A stretch of DNA of 64,000 bases from Actinomyces sp. oral taxon 414 (GTDB lineage Bacteria; Actinomycetota; Actinomycetes; Actinomycetales; Actinomycetaceae). Made by a program: the position numbers and the translations under genes. Positions 37,201 through 44,312 of this stretch are shown in pieces; the first letter of the stretch is position 1, and each line of letters starts with the position of its first letter. The DNA is taken from contig NZ_CP012590.1 of NCBI RefSeq assembly GCF_001278845.1, positions 3,100,001-3,164,000 of the forward strand, in the 5' to 3' direction. The notes under the pieces are model-generated. The model was not told the DNA's origin, made no database searches, and worked only from the letters and a program-made list of their open reading frames with translations.

Positions 37201-37948
37201 GGCGACGTCCCCGCCGTACTCCCCCGCCCGAGGCGCCGGCACCCCCGTGCAGTACTCCCCCGCTGCACACGCGCAGGCGGACCCGCTGTGGGAGGCCCTG
37301 CGGGCGCTGCGCCCGGACGAGGACCTCCCGGAGCCCGCCGACGCCGGCGTTGGCGTCCGCACTGGCGCCGGCGCCCGGGTCTACGGCTCGGTGTTCACCA
37401 GCCCCCACCTCGCCCTCGCGGTCCGGCTCACCGGCGTCTCCACCACCGGCATGGCCCTGATGCTCGACGACTCCGACGAGGCGCTGGCCTCCCCCGACCA
37501 CGCCGAGGCCTGGCTGGCCTGGCTCAGGCTCGGCAACGTGCTCGCCCTCGCGCAGGCGCCCGTGGCCATCACGACGACGAGCCTGGCCCTCGATGAGCTG
37601 CGCGGGCGCGCCAAGACCCGGGCCCTCGCCGCCGACGCCGGGGTGAGCCCCGAGGCGATGAGCGACCTCGGCTGGAACGACGTCGACGCGGAGCTCACCC
37701 CGCCGGACATCCTCGCGCTCCTACCCCGCCTCGCCGCCGCCGGCATCCCCCGCGGGGACGACGGCGCCGAGGTCGCCGACGGGGTCATGACCGACCTGTC
37801 ATGGCAGGATCGACGCGTCGCCGTCGTCGCCGACCCGATGGAGGGCGACGTCGAGGCGCTCGCCGCCGCCGGCTGGCGCGTCGTCGTCCCCGGGGACGAC
37901 CCCGAACAGACCATTGCCCGGATCGCCGCGCTCCTGGAAGGACACTGA
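31268..37948 (+). CDS. Giant helicase with DUF1998 and nuclease-like domains, DruE-like
   Basis: A 2226-residue protein. An SF2 helicase core has motif I TGTGSGKT (near residue 152), motif II DEFH (near 282), SATLGDG, and a C-terminal half with TPTLEMGIDIGDLSTV and QRVGRAGRRSG (near 1114-1150). A DUF1998/MZB-type zinc region follows with LLHDTVPGGTGYLTD and CPCRTEDKGMCPDC (near 1690-1725). Residues ~1780-1890 resemble a Vsr/DUF559 nuclease fold (ARPDF near 1834, AIFIDGRRYH near 1848). The size and the helicase-plus-DUF1998 plan match DruE of Druantia; DISARM splits the same two domains over DrmA and DrmB. Residues ~75-115 are a Gly/Pro/Ser-rich insertion. The ATG at 31268 is chosen as the first that precedes conserved-looking sequence. 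Confidence 0.8.
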   Translation: MTLLLPSLQAERIRRSIVDYLSTTFALTDVEPRRVLADFLEDEEQGVFVGPFVRLRLPYLAASARAVGPGRDSQSSPSASLDWAGQSGQPGPATDPGQPAQHARPSWPGPAATADRPLDWDPGLAPYQHQEDAYQRLTTKGGHRPEPTIVTTGTGSGKTEAFLHPVLDHVLRARARGVTGIKALILYPMNALAADQAGRLARLITSDPALAGVRAAVYTGDSSARPNKRVTAESLITDRHAIRNDPPDILLTNYKMLDQLLLRPEDRELWRASAASLTYLVLDEFHTYDGAQGTDVAMLLRRLGLTLRAHLSADDPRREAFADSPLGPVCPVATSATLGDGGDPSRMLDFARDVFGVDLSADAVVTETRADLDRWAAAHHRAAESLGLTGRALRLRSLPGENLRALAHLTQAGSPDPEELLRGVIAHLYDLPDGLEDSLDAAGLACALQAHPDVLDLVRAAEISTPLAGLARDLLGPACEPGPARRVLCAILAALSVVRAGLDGAPDRGAVNVEVTLWIREVTRVDRALSSLPAFRWADAASEQARVDEPARPALYCRSCGRSGWGVVLAPTGQREKDDQSQVRRDRKTGDPRFRTLLHAPGEDADYRRRLEAGEPDPQARHPGLRWYSVNGRELLARRPADDDPEAKEGLVLPVLTLTGDERAIAEDSTRDVCPSCGDRDSIRFLGSAVATLLSVSLTTLFGDDALDDADKRALIFTDSVQDAAHRAGFVNQRSHTMSLRSALRGALTADMPLDAWAGAALDAARPSAFDRYRLVPAALTEHRRFKPYWDPKAPASERRRAEPHVRRRLLFDIALEVGLQSAYGRTLEATGSVSVHVAAGRASALTDLARQALGGERQGVLDGFGGITDADLLAWVRGTLERMRRDGAIDHEWLARYKRDDGKRLWIWYKRNRNQGQPAFPAGRAAPAFPRAGGGLDTRKSAFVPVGSPRSWYATWTRKCLRVAPTHAARLARVLLARLAEAGILTATDTSSGGTVYGLPAGRVVVSPLGETTGDDLLLVCDTCRTQLPAAAATVDQLDNAPCPAVGCPGRLRAGQRPAESFYRSMYAGAHVRRVDAHEHTSLLTADERARVENGFKRPEQAPSDPNVLVATPTLEMGIDIGDLSTVMLGSLPATVASYVQRVGRAGRRSGSALALAYVPGRRHQLPVLDDPDRLLNGSVAPPSTYLGAEEILRRQFLASVIDALARENHSAVPSGVRGRGTAGTVLGATGEGSLMGALCERIGRDGAPLVRAFTAAFGQRTPALERLTNWVTRDGGAGPREMLMRAAAEHRAEAERLHRQKRQIDEALPELTMAAERPNATEEDRRAHRAAEGARKAAQARILDLQGKHWVSALERHGILPNYTLIDDSVRLSARVSWRDPETDEFRSEPYDVERASVRALHEFAPGATFYTRGLEMRIEGVDASADLADQAQWWFCCEACGYADVRGPQGSRPAAPPECPRCRGTAIADVGRARRVLRLTRVFADVSGDDARIGDSSDDRIRTRFEILPLADFDPERAVRQWSVEASGFGLTRYRGMSLRWLNTGRALAGQSVDRVAGLPVSSRDFRLCEACGKLDTDTGASTAREHRPWCEHRTDLAEHVIAVDLMRELRTEAIAFVLPLGFATDRVGVESLAAAIGLGLEITTGGSPNHLGIVGVPHPVAHGGPGETRPALLLHDTVPGGTGYLTDHDDPANLWKLLVRTGRRLESCPCRTEDKGMCPDCLQPHAPSGEVTRAAALHAIRQLLGPGAEVPFADLDPEAPLWHVTDEAVRAGTGESPLEVRFRAELIDRLGKEMAVRAVGDPSGAPALEIDGGRWRIRPQLDALGARPDFTCLRPAGRAPIAIFIDGRRYHATRAHNRLADDAAKRERLRAAGYQVIAVGAEDLGGPWNPAWLDDDAVARLKNGSLGPARAGAVTDRAIAAWRGGPMALLESMLLDDADAGPDASPEATALSALADSVWGPLICDAARRLPPSGATSPPYSPARGAGTPVQYSPAAHAQADPLWEALRALRPDEDLPEPADAGVGVRTGAGARVYGSVFTSPHLALAVRLTGVSTTGMALMLDDSDEALASPDHAEAWLAWLRLGNVLALAQAPVAITTTSLALDELRGRAKTRALAADAGVSPEAMSDLGWNDVDAELTPPDILALLPRLAAAGIPRGDDGAEVADGVMTDLSWQDRRVAVVADPMEGDVEALAAAGWRVVVPGDDPEQTIARIAALLEGH

Positions 37949-37949
37949 C

Positions 37950-40505
37950 ATGCCCGCGATCGTCTGGCCCAGCAGCAAGGCCAAGGACGCCACCGCCAGG
38001 GACTCGTCGCTGAAGGCGAAGATCGGCCCCTTCATCACTAAGCTCAGCACCATGACCGCGAGCACCGGCCTGCACCTGGAGCACATCAGGGGCGCCGCCG
38101 ACCGGCGCGTGCGCACCGCCCGCGTCACCGACTTCTACCGGGCGGTCCTGTTCGAGCTGGACGCGGGCGGCGAGCCCGTCTACGTCATCCACGGCATCTG
38201 GCCGCACGACGAGGCCAACAGGATCGCCGAGTCCGTCACCGTGGGCGTCAACCCCTACAACGGGGCCACCGAGGTCACCCGCATTCAGGACGTCATCCAG
38301 CAGGACGCCGGCGCCGTCGAGCAGGCGCGGCGCGCCGCGCGGGCCGAACTCGACGCGGCCAGACGGGAGGCGGAGGAGATCGCCCGCGAGGCCGCCCGCA
38401 TCCAGAGCGCCAACGCCGAGGCGCGCCGCCAGAACGCGCGGGCCGCCGCGGGAGGGGCGGGCGAGGCGGGCGCCGCCGGCGCGCCCGTCGGCGGCCAGCG
38501 GGGCAGCGGCGACGGTCGGCGGGGCGCCAGCGGTGACCAACGGGGCGCCGTCGCGCCCGATGCGGCGCAGGCAGTGCCCGACGCCGTCGCGCCCGGTGCC
38601 GAGACCCCCGGTGCGGCGCGGGCCGTGCCCGACGCCGTCGCGGCTCCCGGCCGCGATCACGCGCTCACCTGGCCCGAGGGGCTGAGCGTCGAGACTCTGC
38701 GCGACGAGCTCGGCATCGACGTCCGGCTCGGCGCCGCGGCGCTCGCCGCCACCTGCGAGTCCCAGCTCCTGGATCTGGCCATCACCGCCCGAGTCGCCTG
38801 GCAGGGGGAGGCCCTCCTCGCCCTGGCGACGGGGTCGACGATCGACGACGTGCGCGAGGACTTCGAGCTCCTGCGCCCGCAGGACGTCGCCCCCGCCCCC
38901 ACCGACGCCGACATCATCGCGGGCCTGCACCGGCGCGCCGCCCGAACCGAGTTCGCCTGGCTCGAGACCGACGAGGACCTGCGCCGGGCGATCGAGGGTC
39001 TCACCTTCTCCCAGTGGCAGCTCTTCCTCCACCCCCAGCAGCGCGCCCTCGTGGACCGGCGCACCAACGGCCCCATGCGCATCTCCGGCGGCGCCGGGAC
39101 CGGCAAGACCGTCGTCACCGTGCACCGCGCCGCCGCCCTGGCCAAGCGCGACGCCGCGGCGGGCGAGGTGCGGATCCTGCTGACAACGTACACGCGCAAC
39201 CTCGCCGACGACCTGCGCCGCCAGGTGGCCCAGCTCGCCCCGACGCTCCCCTTCGCCGAGAGGCTCGGGGAGCCCGGCCTCCTCGTCAGCGGCCTGGACA
39301 GGATCGCCCGCGCCGTCCTCCAGCGCGCCGGCGACTCCATCGCGCAGACGGCGGAGCGGGTCATCGGCCGGCCCCGCACGCGCGTGCTGACCCTGCCCGA
39401 CTCCAAGAGCAACCCGTGGTACGAGGCCCTCGCCCTCATGGGCAACGAACTGCCCGAGGGACTGCGATCCGCCGACTTCCTGGAGTCCGAGTACGAGCTC
39501 ATCGTGCTGCCCCAGCGCATCACCACCCTCCAGCAGTACCTGCGGGTCCGGCGCCCCGGGCGGGGCGTCGCCCTCGCCCGGGACAAGCGCGCCGCCGTGT
39601 GGAGGGCCATCGAGAACTACCGGGACCGCAGCGCCGCCCTCGACGTCGTCTCCTTCTCCGAGCAGCTCGCCCTGGCCGCCGCCTGGCTCGACGCCGAGGC
39701 CGCGCGGGGCGCACCCCGGCCGTTCCGGCACGTGCTCGTCGACGAGGCGCAGGACCTGACCCCCGCCCACCTCCAGCTTCTGCGCGCGCTCGTCGACAGC
39801 GGGCCGGACGACCTGTTCCTGGCCGAGGACTCCCACCAGCGCATCTACGGCAGGAAGATCACGCTGAGCCACTACGGGATCCATGTGCGCGGGCGGTCGC
39901 GGCGCCTGACCCGCAACTACCGGACCACGCGCCAGAACCTCGACCTCGCCTTCGGGATCCTCGATCCCGGGGCCTACGAGGACATGGAGGGGAGGGTCGA
40001 GGAGCACCGCTACGTCTCGCCGAGGTCGGGGCCCGAGCCCCTGCTCATTCACACGAACGACCGCGCCCGGGAGATCGAGGAGGCCGCCGCGCTCCTCGAC
40101 CTGTGGCTGGAGGAGGACCGGGACGCCGGCGAGCAGAGCGCCCCGGAGACGATCGCCGTGCTCGTGCGCGACCGGTATCAGCGGGACGCGGTGGTCACCG
40201 GGCTGGCGCAGCAGGGCATCGAGGTGCGCCCGGTCGACCGCGAGGCCGTGGGCCGCGGCCGACCGGTGGTCATGACAATGCACCGGGCCAAGGGACTGGA
40301 GTTCCGCAAGGTCCTGCTCTTCGACGTGTCCGAGGACTCGATCCCGCGCTCGCTGCGCGATCAGCGCTACTCCGAGGCGGACCGCACCGATGCGCTCCTG
40401 CGGGAGCGCTCCCTGCTGTACGTGGCCGCCACCCGCGCTCGCGACCAGCTCGCCATCTCCTGGAGCGGCCGGGAGAGCCCGCTGCTGGAGGAGGTGGTCC
40501 GGTAG
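37950..40505 (+). CDS. RelE-like domain fused to a UvrD/Rep-type helicase
   Basis: An 851-residue protein starting one base after the preceding stop, with AAGGA upstream. Residues ~20-100 (GLHLEHIRGAADRRVRTARV...VYVIHGIWPHDEA) resemble the RelE/ParE toxin fold used as an N-terminal module in some defence-island UvrD proteins. Next comes a disordered, repeat-rich linker (two AVPDAV units, residues ~165-230). The SF1 helicase core has motif I GAGTGKT (near 381), motif II DEAQD (near 597), a TMHRAKGLEF motif and YVAATRARDQL. It probably acts on DNA or RNA together with the giant helicase, with which it forms a tight two-gene unit. Partner roles are inferred. Confidence 0.82.
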   Translation: MPAIVWPSSKAKDATARDSSLKAKIGPFITKLSTMTASTGLHLEHIRGAADRRVRTARVTDFYRAVLFELDAGGEPVYVIHGIWPHDEANRIAESVTVGVNPYNGATEVTRIQDVIQQDAGAVEQARRAARAELDAARREAEEIAREAARIQSANAEARRQNARAAAGGAGEAGAAGAPVGGQRGSGDGRRGASGDQRGAVAPDAAQAVPDAVAPGAETPGAARAVPDAVAAPGRDHALTWPEGLSVETLRDELGIDVRLGAAALAATCESQLLDLAITARVAWQGEALLALATGSTIDDVREDFELLRPQDVAPAPTDADIIAGLHRRAARTEFAWLETDEDLRRAIEGLTFSQWQLFLHPQQRALVDRRTNGPMRISGGAGTGKTVVTVHRAAALAKRDAAAGEVRILLTTYTRNLADDLRRQVAQLAPTLPFAERLGEPGLLVSGLDRIARAVLQRAGDSIAQTAERVIGRPRTRVLTLPDSKSNPWYEALALMGNELPEGLRSADFLESEYELIVLPQRITTLQQYLRVRRPGRGVALARDKRAAVWRAIENYRDRSAALDVVSFSEQLALAAAWLDAEAARGAPRPFRHVLVDEAQDLTPAHLQLLRALVDSGPDDLFLAEDSHQRIYGRKITLSHYGIHVRGRSRRLTRNYRTTRQNLDLAFGILDPGAYEDMEGRVEEHRYVSPRSGPEPLLIHTNDRAREIEEAAALLDLWLEEDRDAGEQSAPETIAVLVRDRYQRDAVVTGLAQQGIEVRPVDREAVGRGRPVVMTMHRAKGLEFRKVLLFDVSEDSIPRSLRDQRYSEADRTDALLRERSLLYVAATRARDQLAISWSGRESPLLEEVVR

Positions 40506-40571
40506 GGGCCTTCTTCAAGAATCGCCTGGCCCCGCTCCCCGGGGTCTCGTCCCACCCGGTGAGTTCCGCCG

Positions 40572-40690
40572 CCCCGGGGGAGTCGATTCGGTGATGTCAC
40601 CTCAGCTCACATCGTGCGAGGCCTGCTCGCGAGAATCGAGCGCAGGCGAATTCCGTCGGGCCGGGTTCGCATGGCGCGAGCCGGGATGGA
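40572..40690. repeat. Diverged half-copy of the 140-bp inverted repeat found at 60550
   Basis: The run GTCGATTCGGTGATGTCACC and CAGCTCACATCGTGCGAG match the arms at 60550-60689 and 61384-61523, then similarity fades. It lies in the gene-free stretch 40506-41080. Positions ~40700-40935 hold nothing I can name. Confidence 0.6.
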
Positions 40691-40935
40691 CTCTGTTGCA
40701 CTGGGCTCGCATTACGCAAGCCGGGCCCGGCCCCGCGCTGGTCGAGTCCGCGCCGCGGTCAGGGCGATCCTTATCCGAGGCGGCCCGGCAGCACTGCCGG
40801 ACCCCGCTTCGCCCGCACCATCACCACCCGAGTTCGGGTTGACCCACTCCGAGTTCGCGGGCGCCCTGGTTCTCACCGTCTACGCTTAGACCAGTCGGCA
40901 CGCCGTCATGGCCCAGTACGAGCACGCCAACCGAG

Positions 40936-41080
40936 CCCTGTGGACGGGTGGCGCGGAGCCCCGCTTGTGGAGCCCGGCTCGTCGCGCCAATCCGGGGATC
41001 GGGCTGCGCACACGCGGTTCAGCGACCGGCGGCCCCGGCTCAGGGCCCTCCCCGTGAGCCAGCGCCGAGTCCGAATCGGG
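40936..41080. repeat. Truncated third copy of the ~320-bp B repeat
   Basis: From CCCTGTGGACGGGTGGCGCG the sequence follows 15886 onward with about one change in ten bases. It stops abruptly where the IS-end scar begins at 41081, so the palindromic 120-bp core is absent. Confidence 0.75.
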
Positions 41081-41110
41081 AAGCTTATTCACCATCTTCT
41101 GAATAACCTT
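41081..41110. mobile_element. Fused IS type alpha ends (deletion scar)
   Basis: AAGCTTATTCA and CTGAATAACCTT, the left and right ends of the type-alpha IS, lie only seven bases apart. The whole interior (about 850 bp) is gone. The scar joins the truncated B repeat to the end of higA. Confidence 0.75.
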
Positions 41111-41427
41111 CATACGGCGGATTTCAGCGGTTCGATGGCGTCGAGCGTCTCCCCGATGGAGTCCTCAAGAACATCGAGGTCGTATGCGTCCTGAAGATTG
41201 AGCCGGAACCGGGCCGAGGTTCCGAAGTAGCGTCCGAGACGCGTGGCGGTGTCCGCGGTGATCCTGCGCTTGCCGTGCACAATCTCGTTGATCCTACGGG
41301 ACGGCACCCCGATGGCGGACGCCACCTTGCTCTGCGTGATCCCGAAACCCTTGATGAAGTCCTCCATGAGGATCTCGCCCGGGTGGATCGGGGCGATCTT
41401 GTCAGTGGTATGGCTGGCGTTAAACAA
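41110..41427 (-). CDS. higA: HigA-type antitoxin, N-terminus altered by IS630
   Basis: A 105-residue protein with an Xre-type helix-turn-helix (GITQSKVASAIGVPSRRINEIVHGKRRIT) and the HigA signature IHPGEILMEDF. HigA represses the higBA operon and neutralises HigB. The first codons (MFNAS) are encoded by the end of the IS630 copy that begins at 41411, so the natural start has been replaced. HigB should be encoded directly upstream, but its 5' part is found 7.2 kb away at 48667-48877 in the same orientation. The IS sequence may supply a new promoter; whether it is expressed is unknown. Confidence 0.85.
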   Translation of the reverse strand: MFNASHTTDKIAPIHPGEILMEDFIKGFGITQSKVASAIGVPSRRINEIVHGKRRITADTATRLGRYFGTSARFRLNLQDAYDLDVLEDSIGETLDAIEPLKSAV

Positions 41428-43874
41428 GGTTTCTTTCGGGTGGTGTGATTGGTAGGTGTTCGAAGTCGTAGTCGAAGGTGCGGCTGGTGATGTAGCTGGT
41501 GAATGCGGTCCAGGTTTGTTCGGGGGTGTCTTGCTGGATGTTCGCGATGTGATCTTTAGCGGTGTTCCAGACGTGCTCCGTGGGGTTGTGGTCGGGGGCG
41601 CAGGGCGGGAGATAGATCGGTTTGATCCGCTCCAGTGCCTGTCCGGGCTCGTACAGGTCGGTCACTGCTTTGGCGTGGTGGAATCCCGCGTTATCAAGAA
41701 CAACGGCGATCTTCTCGTTCTCTGTTTCGCGCACAAGTCGGGCCATGGCCAAGATTATCTGCTCGGCGTTCTGGTTGCCCTCGATGGGGTAGATCTTCAT
41801 CTTCTTGGTCGTCAGGCTCAAGGCGCCGAAGAATGACCGGGCGGATCTGGTGCGGTCGACATGGAGCCTGGTTCTTCCGCCCCTGGGAAGCCACATGCGT
41901 CGGGTTTCGGCCTCGTGCTCGACGCGGACCTCGTCGACGGTGTACACCTCCCATCCCCGGGTCAGAAGCTCGGCGACCTCCTGGCGGATCCGGGCCATCC
42001 GAGCGGTGATCGCGGCTTCGTCGCGGCGCTTGTCGAAGGGGTCGGGCAGCTTGAAGCTCATCCCGCAGAACTTCAGCAGCAGCTGGTAGGTGGAGTCCGA
42101 CTGGTACTCGACGTCGAACAGGATCTTCACGACGTCGCGCAGGGCTGGCACGTCCCAGAAGTCAGCTTGTACCCCGGACTGTGATGGCGGTCCGCTCAGG
42201 GTCTCCTTGAGCTGCTCCTTCTGGGCGCGGGTGAGCTTGGCGGCGTTCTCATTACCCGCGTGCCCGGTCACCACCCAGGGGGTCGGCAAGGTTGGTTCAG
42301 GGGGGTGGTTGGGTGAGTAGTCTGATGGCTCGTTGGGGGTGTGGGGCCATGGCTCTGGTGGTGGTGGTGATGGGTGTGTGGGGTCCGTGGACGAGGCGGA
42401 TGAGGCCGGGTGGCCGGGTTTCTCAGGGCGGCCGAGATCAAAGGTCCGTTGCGGGTGCGCAGTTGGTGGCGGTCCTCGCCCGTGACCATGTCCCTGATCC
42501 AGTGGAGGCGGTTCTCAATGGCCCAGTGGCCGCGGGTCCAGGCCGCGATCTGCTCGGGGCGGGCCTGGTCCACGGGAAGCGAGCAGAACCGGGTAGACGA
42601 CCTCGGTGGTCTTCTTCTTGCCGCCGCCGCGCTTGTTGATGGTGCGGGTGCGCCGGATCTGGATCACTTGTGCGGCGCCGGGGAAGTCCACCCACCGGGG
42701 GGCCTGGACGACCTTGAGGGTGCGCCGCACCCGCCGCCCGTGGGAGCCGTCGGGGATGGACAGGGCCGGGATGTCCTTCCAGGGCAGGTCCTTGAGCGTC
42801 TGGTGCGGACCGGGCTGGTTGTCCTTGACCGTCAGCAGGTAGTGGGCGCCCCGGGAGATGATCCACTCGGCCGTATTCACCTGGGTGCGCCGTGGCGTCG
42901 GCGGTGATCAGGGCCCCGTCCAGGTCCAACGGGGCGAGCAGCTCGGGCAGGGCCGGGATCTCGTTGGACTTGTCGGCCACCCGCCGCTGTGCCACGACGA
43001 CTCCGCGGACCTGGTCCAGGGCCGCCAGCAGGTGCGGGGCCGGGTTGTCCTCAGTGCGGGCCCCGCGCATGGTCTCACCCGTCCACCGCGATCACTGTTC
43101 TTCCCTCGATGGCGCCGGTGCGCGTATGCAACCAGGAGGTCAGGCGGGCGTCGAGGTCCACGGGGTCCAGGTCCTGCAAGACCCTGCGGATGGTGGACTT
43201 GCGACGGCAGGGCCCGCCCGGCCTCCAGACCCGAAGAGCGCAGGTCGTCGGCCTCCAGGTCGGTGGCGTGCTCCCAGATCGCCATCAGACTCCCACAGCC
43301 GGCCAGGATCCCCGTCACGGCCAGACACAGGATCGTGGGCAGGTCATGACGCACTCCCCGCCGGTCCCGCGGATCGGCCACATCCCGAAGAACCTCCCTC
43401 AGGGGCTGGCGCGAGGGGGCACTCGTGGTGGAAGATGACATCGGCGGCGCGACCCCCCCCGTGATCGAGGATTGATTAGACACCACCTATCGTCCCGGCG
43501 GGGCCGCACCGCACCCCCGTCAACACGCCGAAAACCCCGAACATCAGACAACCGGCCACCGACTTTGCCGACCCCCTGGGTCACCACCGAGCACAGTCTG
43601 GCCAGCCGCCAGTTCGCCAGCCAGTCCCGAACTGTTCTCTTACTCCGGTCAACCATCTCGGCGATAATGCTCACGTCAACACCGCGAGAAGCGTAAAGAA
43701 CGGCCTCGGTCTTCAGTCGCACCAGAACAAACGAGTCGCTGCGCTTCTTCCACCTCAGAAGAACGTCCCGCTCTTCCTTCGTCACATCAACAAGCACGCA
43801 CGCATTCTATACCATGCTCCCCGCAACCTCCACCTGACACAACTCTCGAATGCAATCTTGTTTAATGTCAGCCA
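41411..43874 (-). mobile_element. IS630-family element copy 2, interrupted by an ISAs1-like element
   Basis: The left end TGGCTGGCGTTAAACAAGG follows TA at 41409-41410, and the right end is TTGTTTAATGTCAGCCA near 43857-43874. The transposase runs on the minus strand from 43797 (VTKEERDVLLRWKKRSDSF), is cut at ...RLARLCSVVT by the inner element, and resumes at 42275 to finish at 41420. The catalytic region includes YTVDEVRVEHEAE, VVLDNAGFHHAKAV and LPPCAPDHNPTEHVW. Removing the insert restores an apparently intact reading frame, and this copy lacks the deletion seen in copy 1. Confidence 0.85.
42276..43578 (-). mobile_element. ISAs1-like element with frameshifted transposase
   Basis: A 1303-bp element with imperfect inverted repeats beginning CAGGGGGTCGGCAA and a 10-bp target duplication GGTCACCACC at 42266-42275 and 43579-43588. 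The transposase starts near 43486 and carries family patterns (LREVLRDVADPRDRRGVRHDL, WIISRGAHYLLTVKDNQPG, RGHWAIENRLHWIRDM) but spread over at least four frames, so it is dead. Size, duplication length and protein patterns fit the ISAs1 family. Confidence 0.88.
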
Positions 43875-44150
43875 TCGATCCCTCCGGGTGGATCGCCGAC
43901 AAGGGATACGTGGGAAGGGGAATGATCACGCCCCACAAGAAGCCCCCCCAACGGCGAACTGAGCGAGGCGGCGAAGGAGGCCAACAAGAGCATCAACAAG
44001 ATCCGTCAGGTGGTCGAGCGGGCCATCGCCCGCATCAAGTCCTAGAGAATCCACCCGCACCGACTACCGCCGCCCCCTGCACACATTTGAGCAGACCATC
44101 ACCGCCGCACTCTCACTCCACGTCTTCAAAACCACCGCCTGAATAAGCTT
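43875..44150 (+). mobile_element. 3' remnant of IS type alpha (copy D)
   Basis: The piece starts abruptly at the IS630 right end with CGATCCCTCCGGGTGGATCG, encodes GWIADKGYVGRGMITPHKKP, and ends with CTGAATAAGCTT at 44139-44150. It is in the same orientation as the full copy at 47788-48666, and the mcrBC genes lie exactly between the two. Confidence 0.8.
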
Positions 44151-44290
44151 CGTTGTTCCAGATGTCGATGAACTCCTGCGCTTTTCTGTCATATAGGAAC
44201 TCGCAATAGACGTCAGAATCGGGAGACAAAAACTCACCTCCGTAGAAACCGTCGTCATATTCGATATTCTTGAAATATGAAGTTGATATA
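44151..44290 (-). pseudogene. Truncated reading frame downstream of mcrC
   Basis: On the minus strand one frame reads FKNIEYDDGFYGGEF then LSPDSDVYCEFLYDRKAQEF and IDIWNN, and is then cut by the end of IS copy D. It follows mcrC by a few tens of bases and has the same lower GC, so it is probably the beginning of a third gene of that operon. No start codon is clear and the family is unknown. Confidence 0.4.
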
Positions 44291-44312
44291 AAAACCGCCT
44301 ACCTTTTCTACC

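Noticed and set aside
32237..37501. Very long open frame on the minus strand opposite the giant helicase
   Set aside because: It is a mirror effect of high-GC codons; it is Gly/Val/Ala-rich without motifs, while the plus strand shows ordered helicase motifs.
16476..40505. Complete DISARM system
   Set aside because: No separate DrmA, DrmB or PLD-type DrmC is present; only the DrmD- and DrmMI-like pair is convincing.
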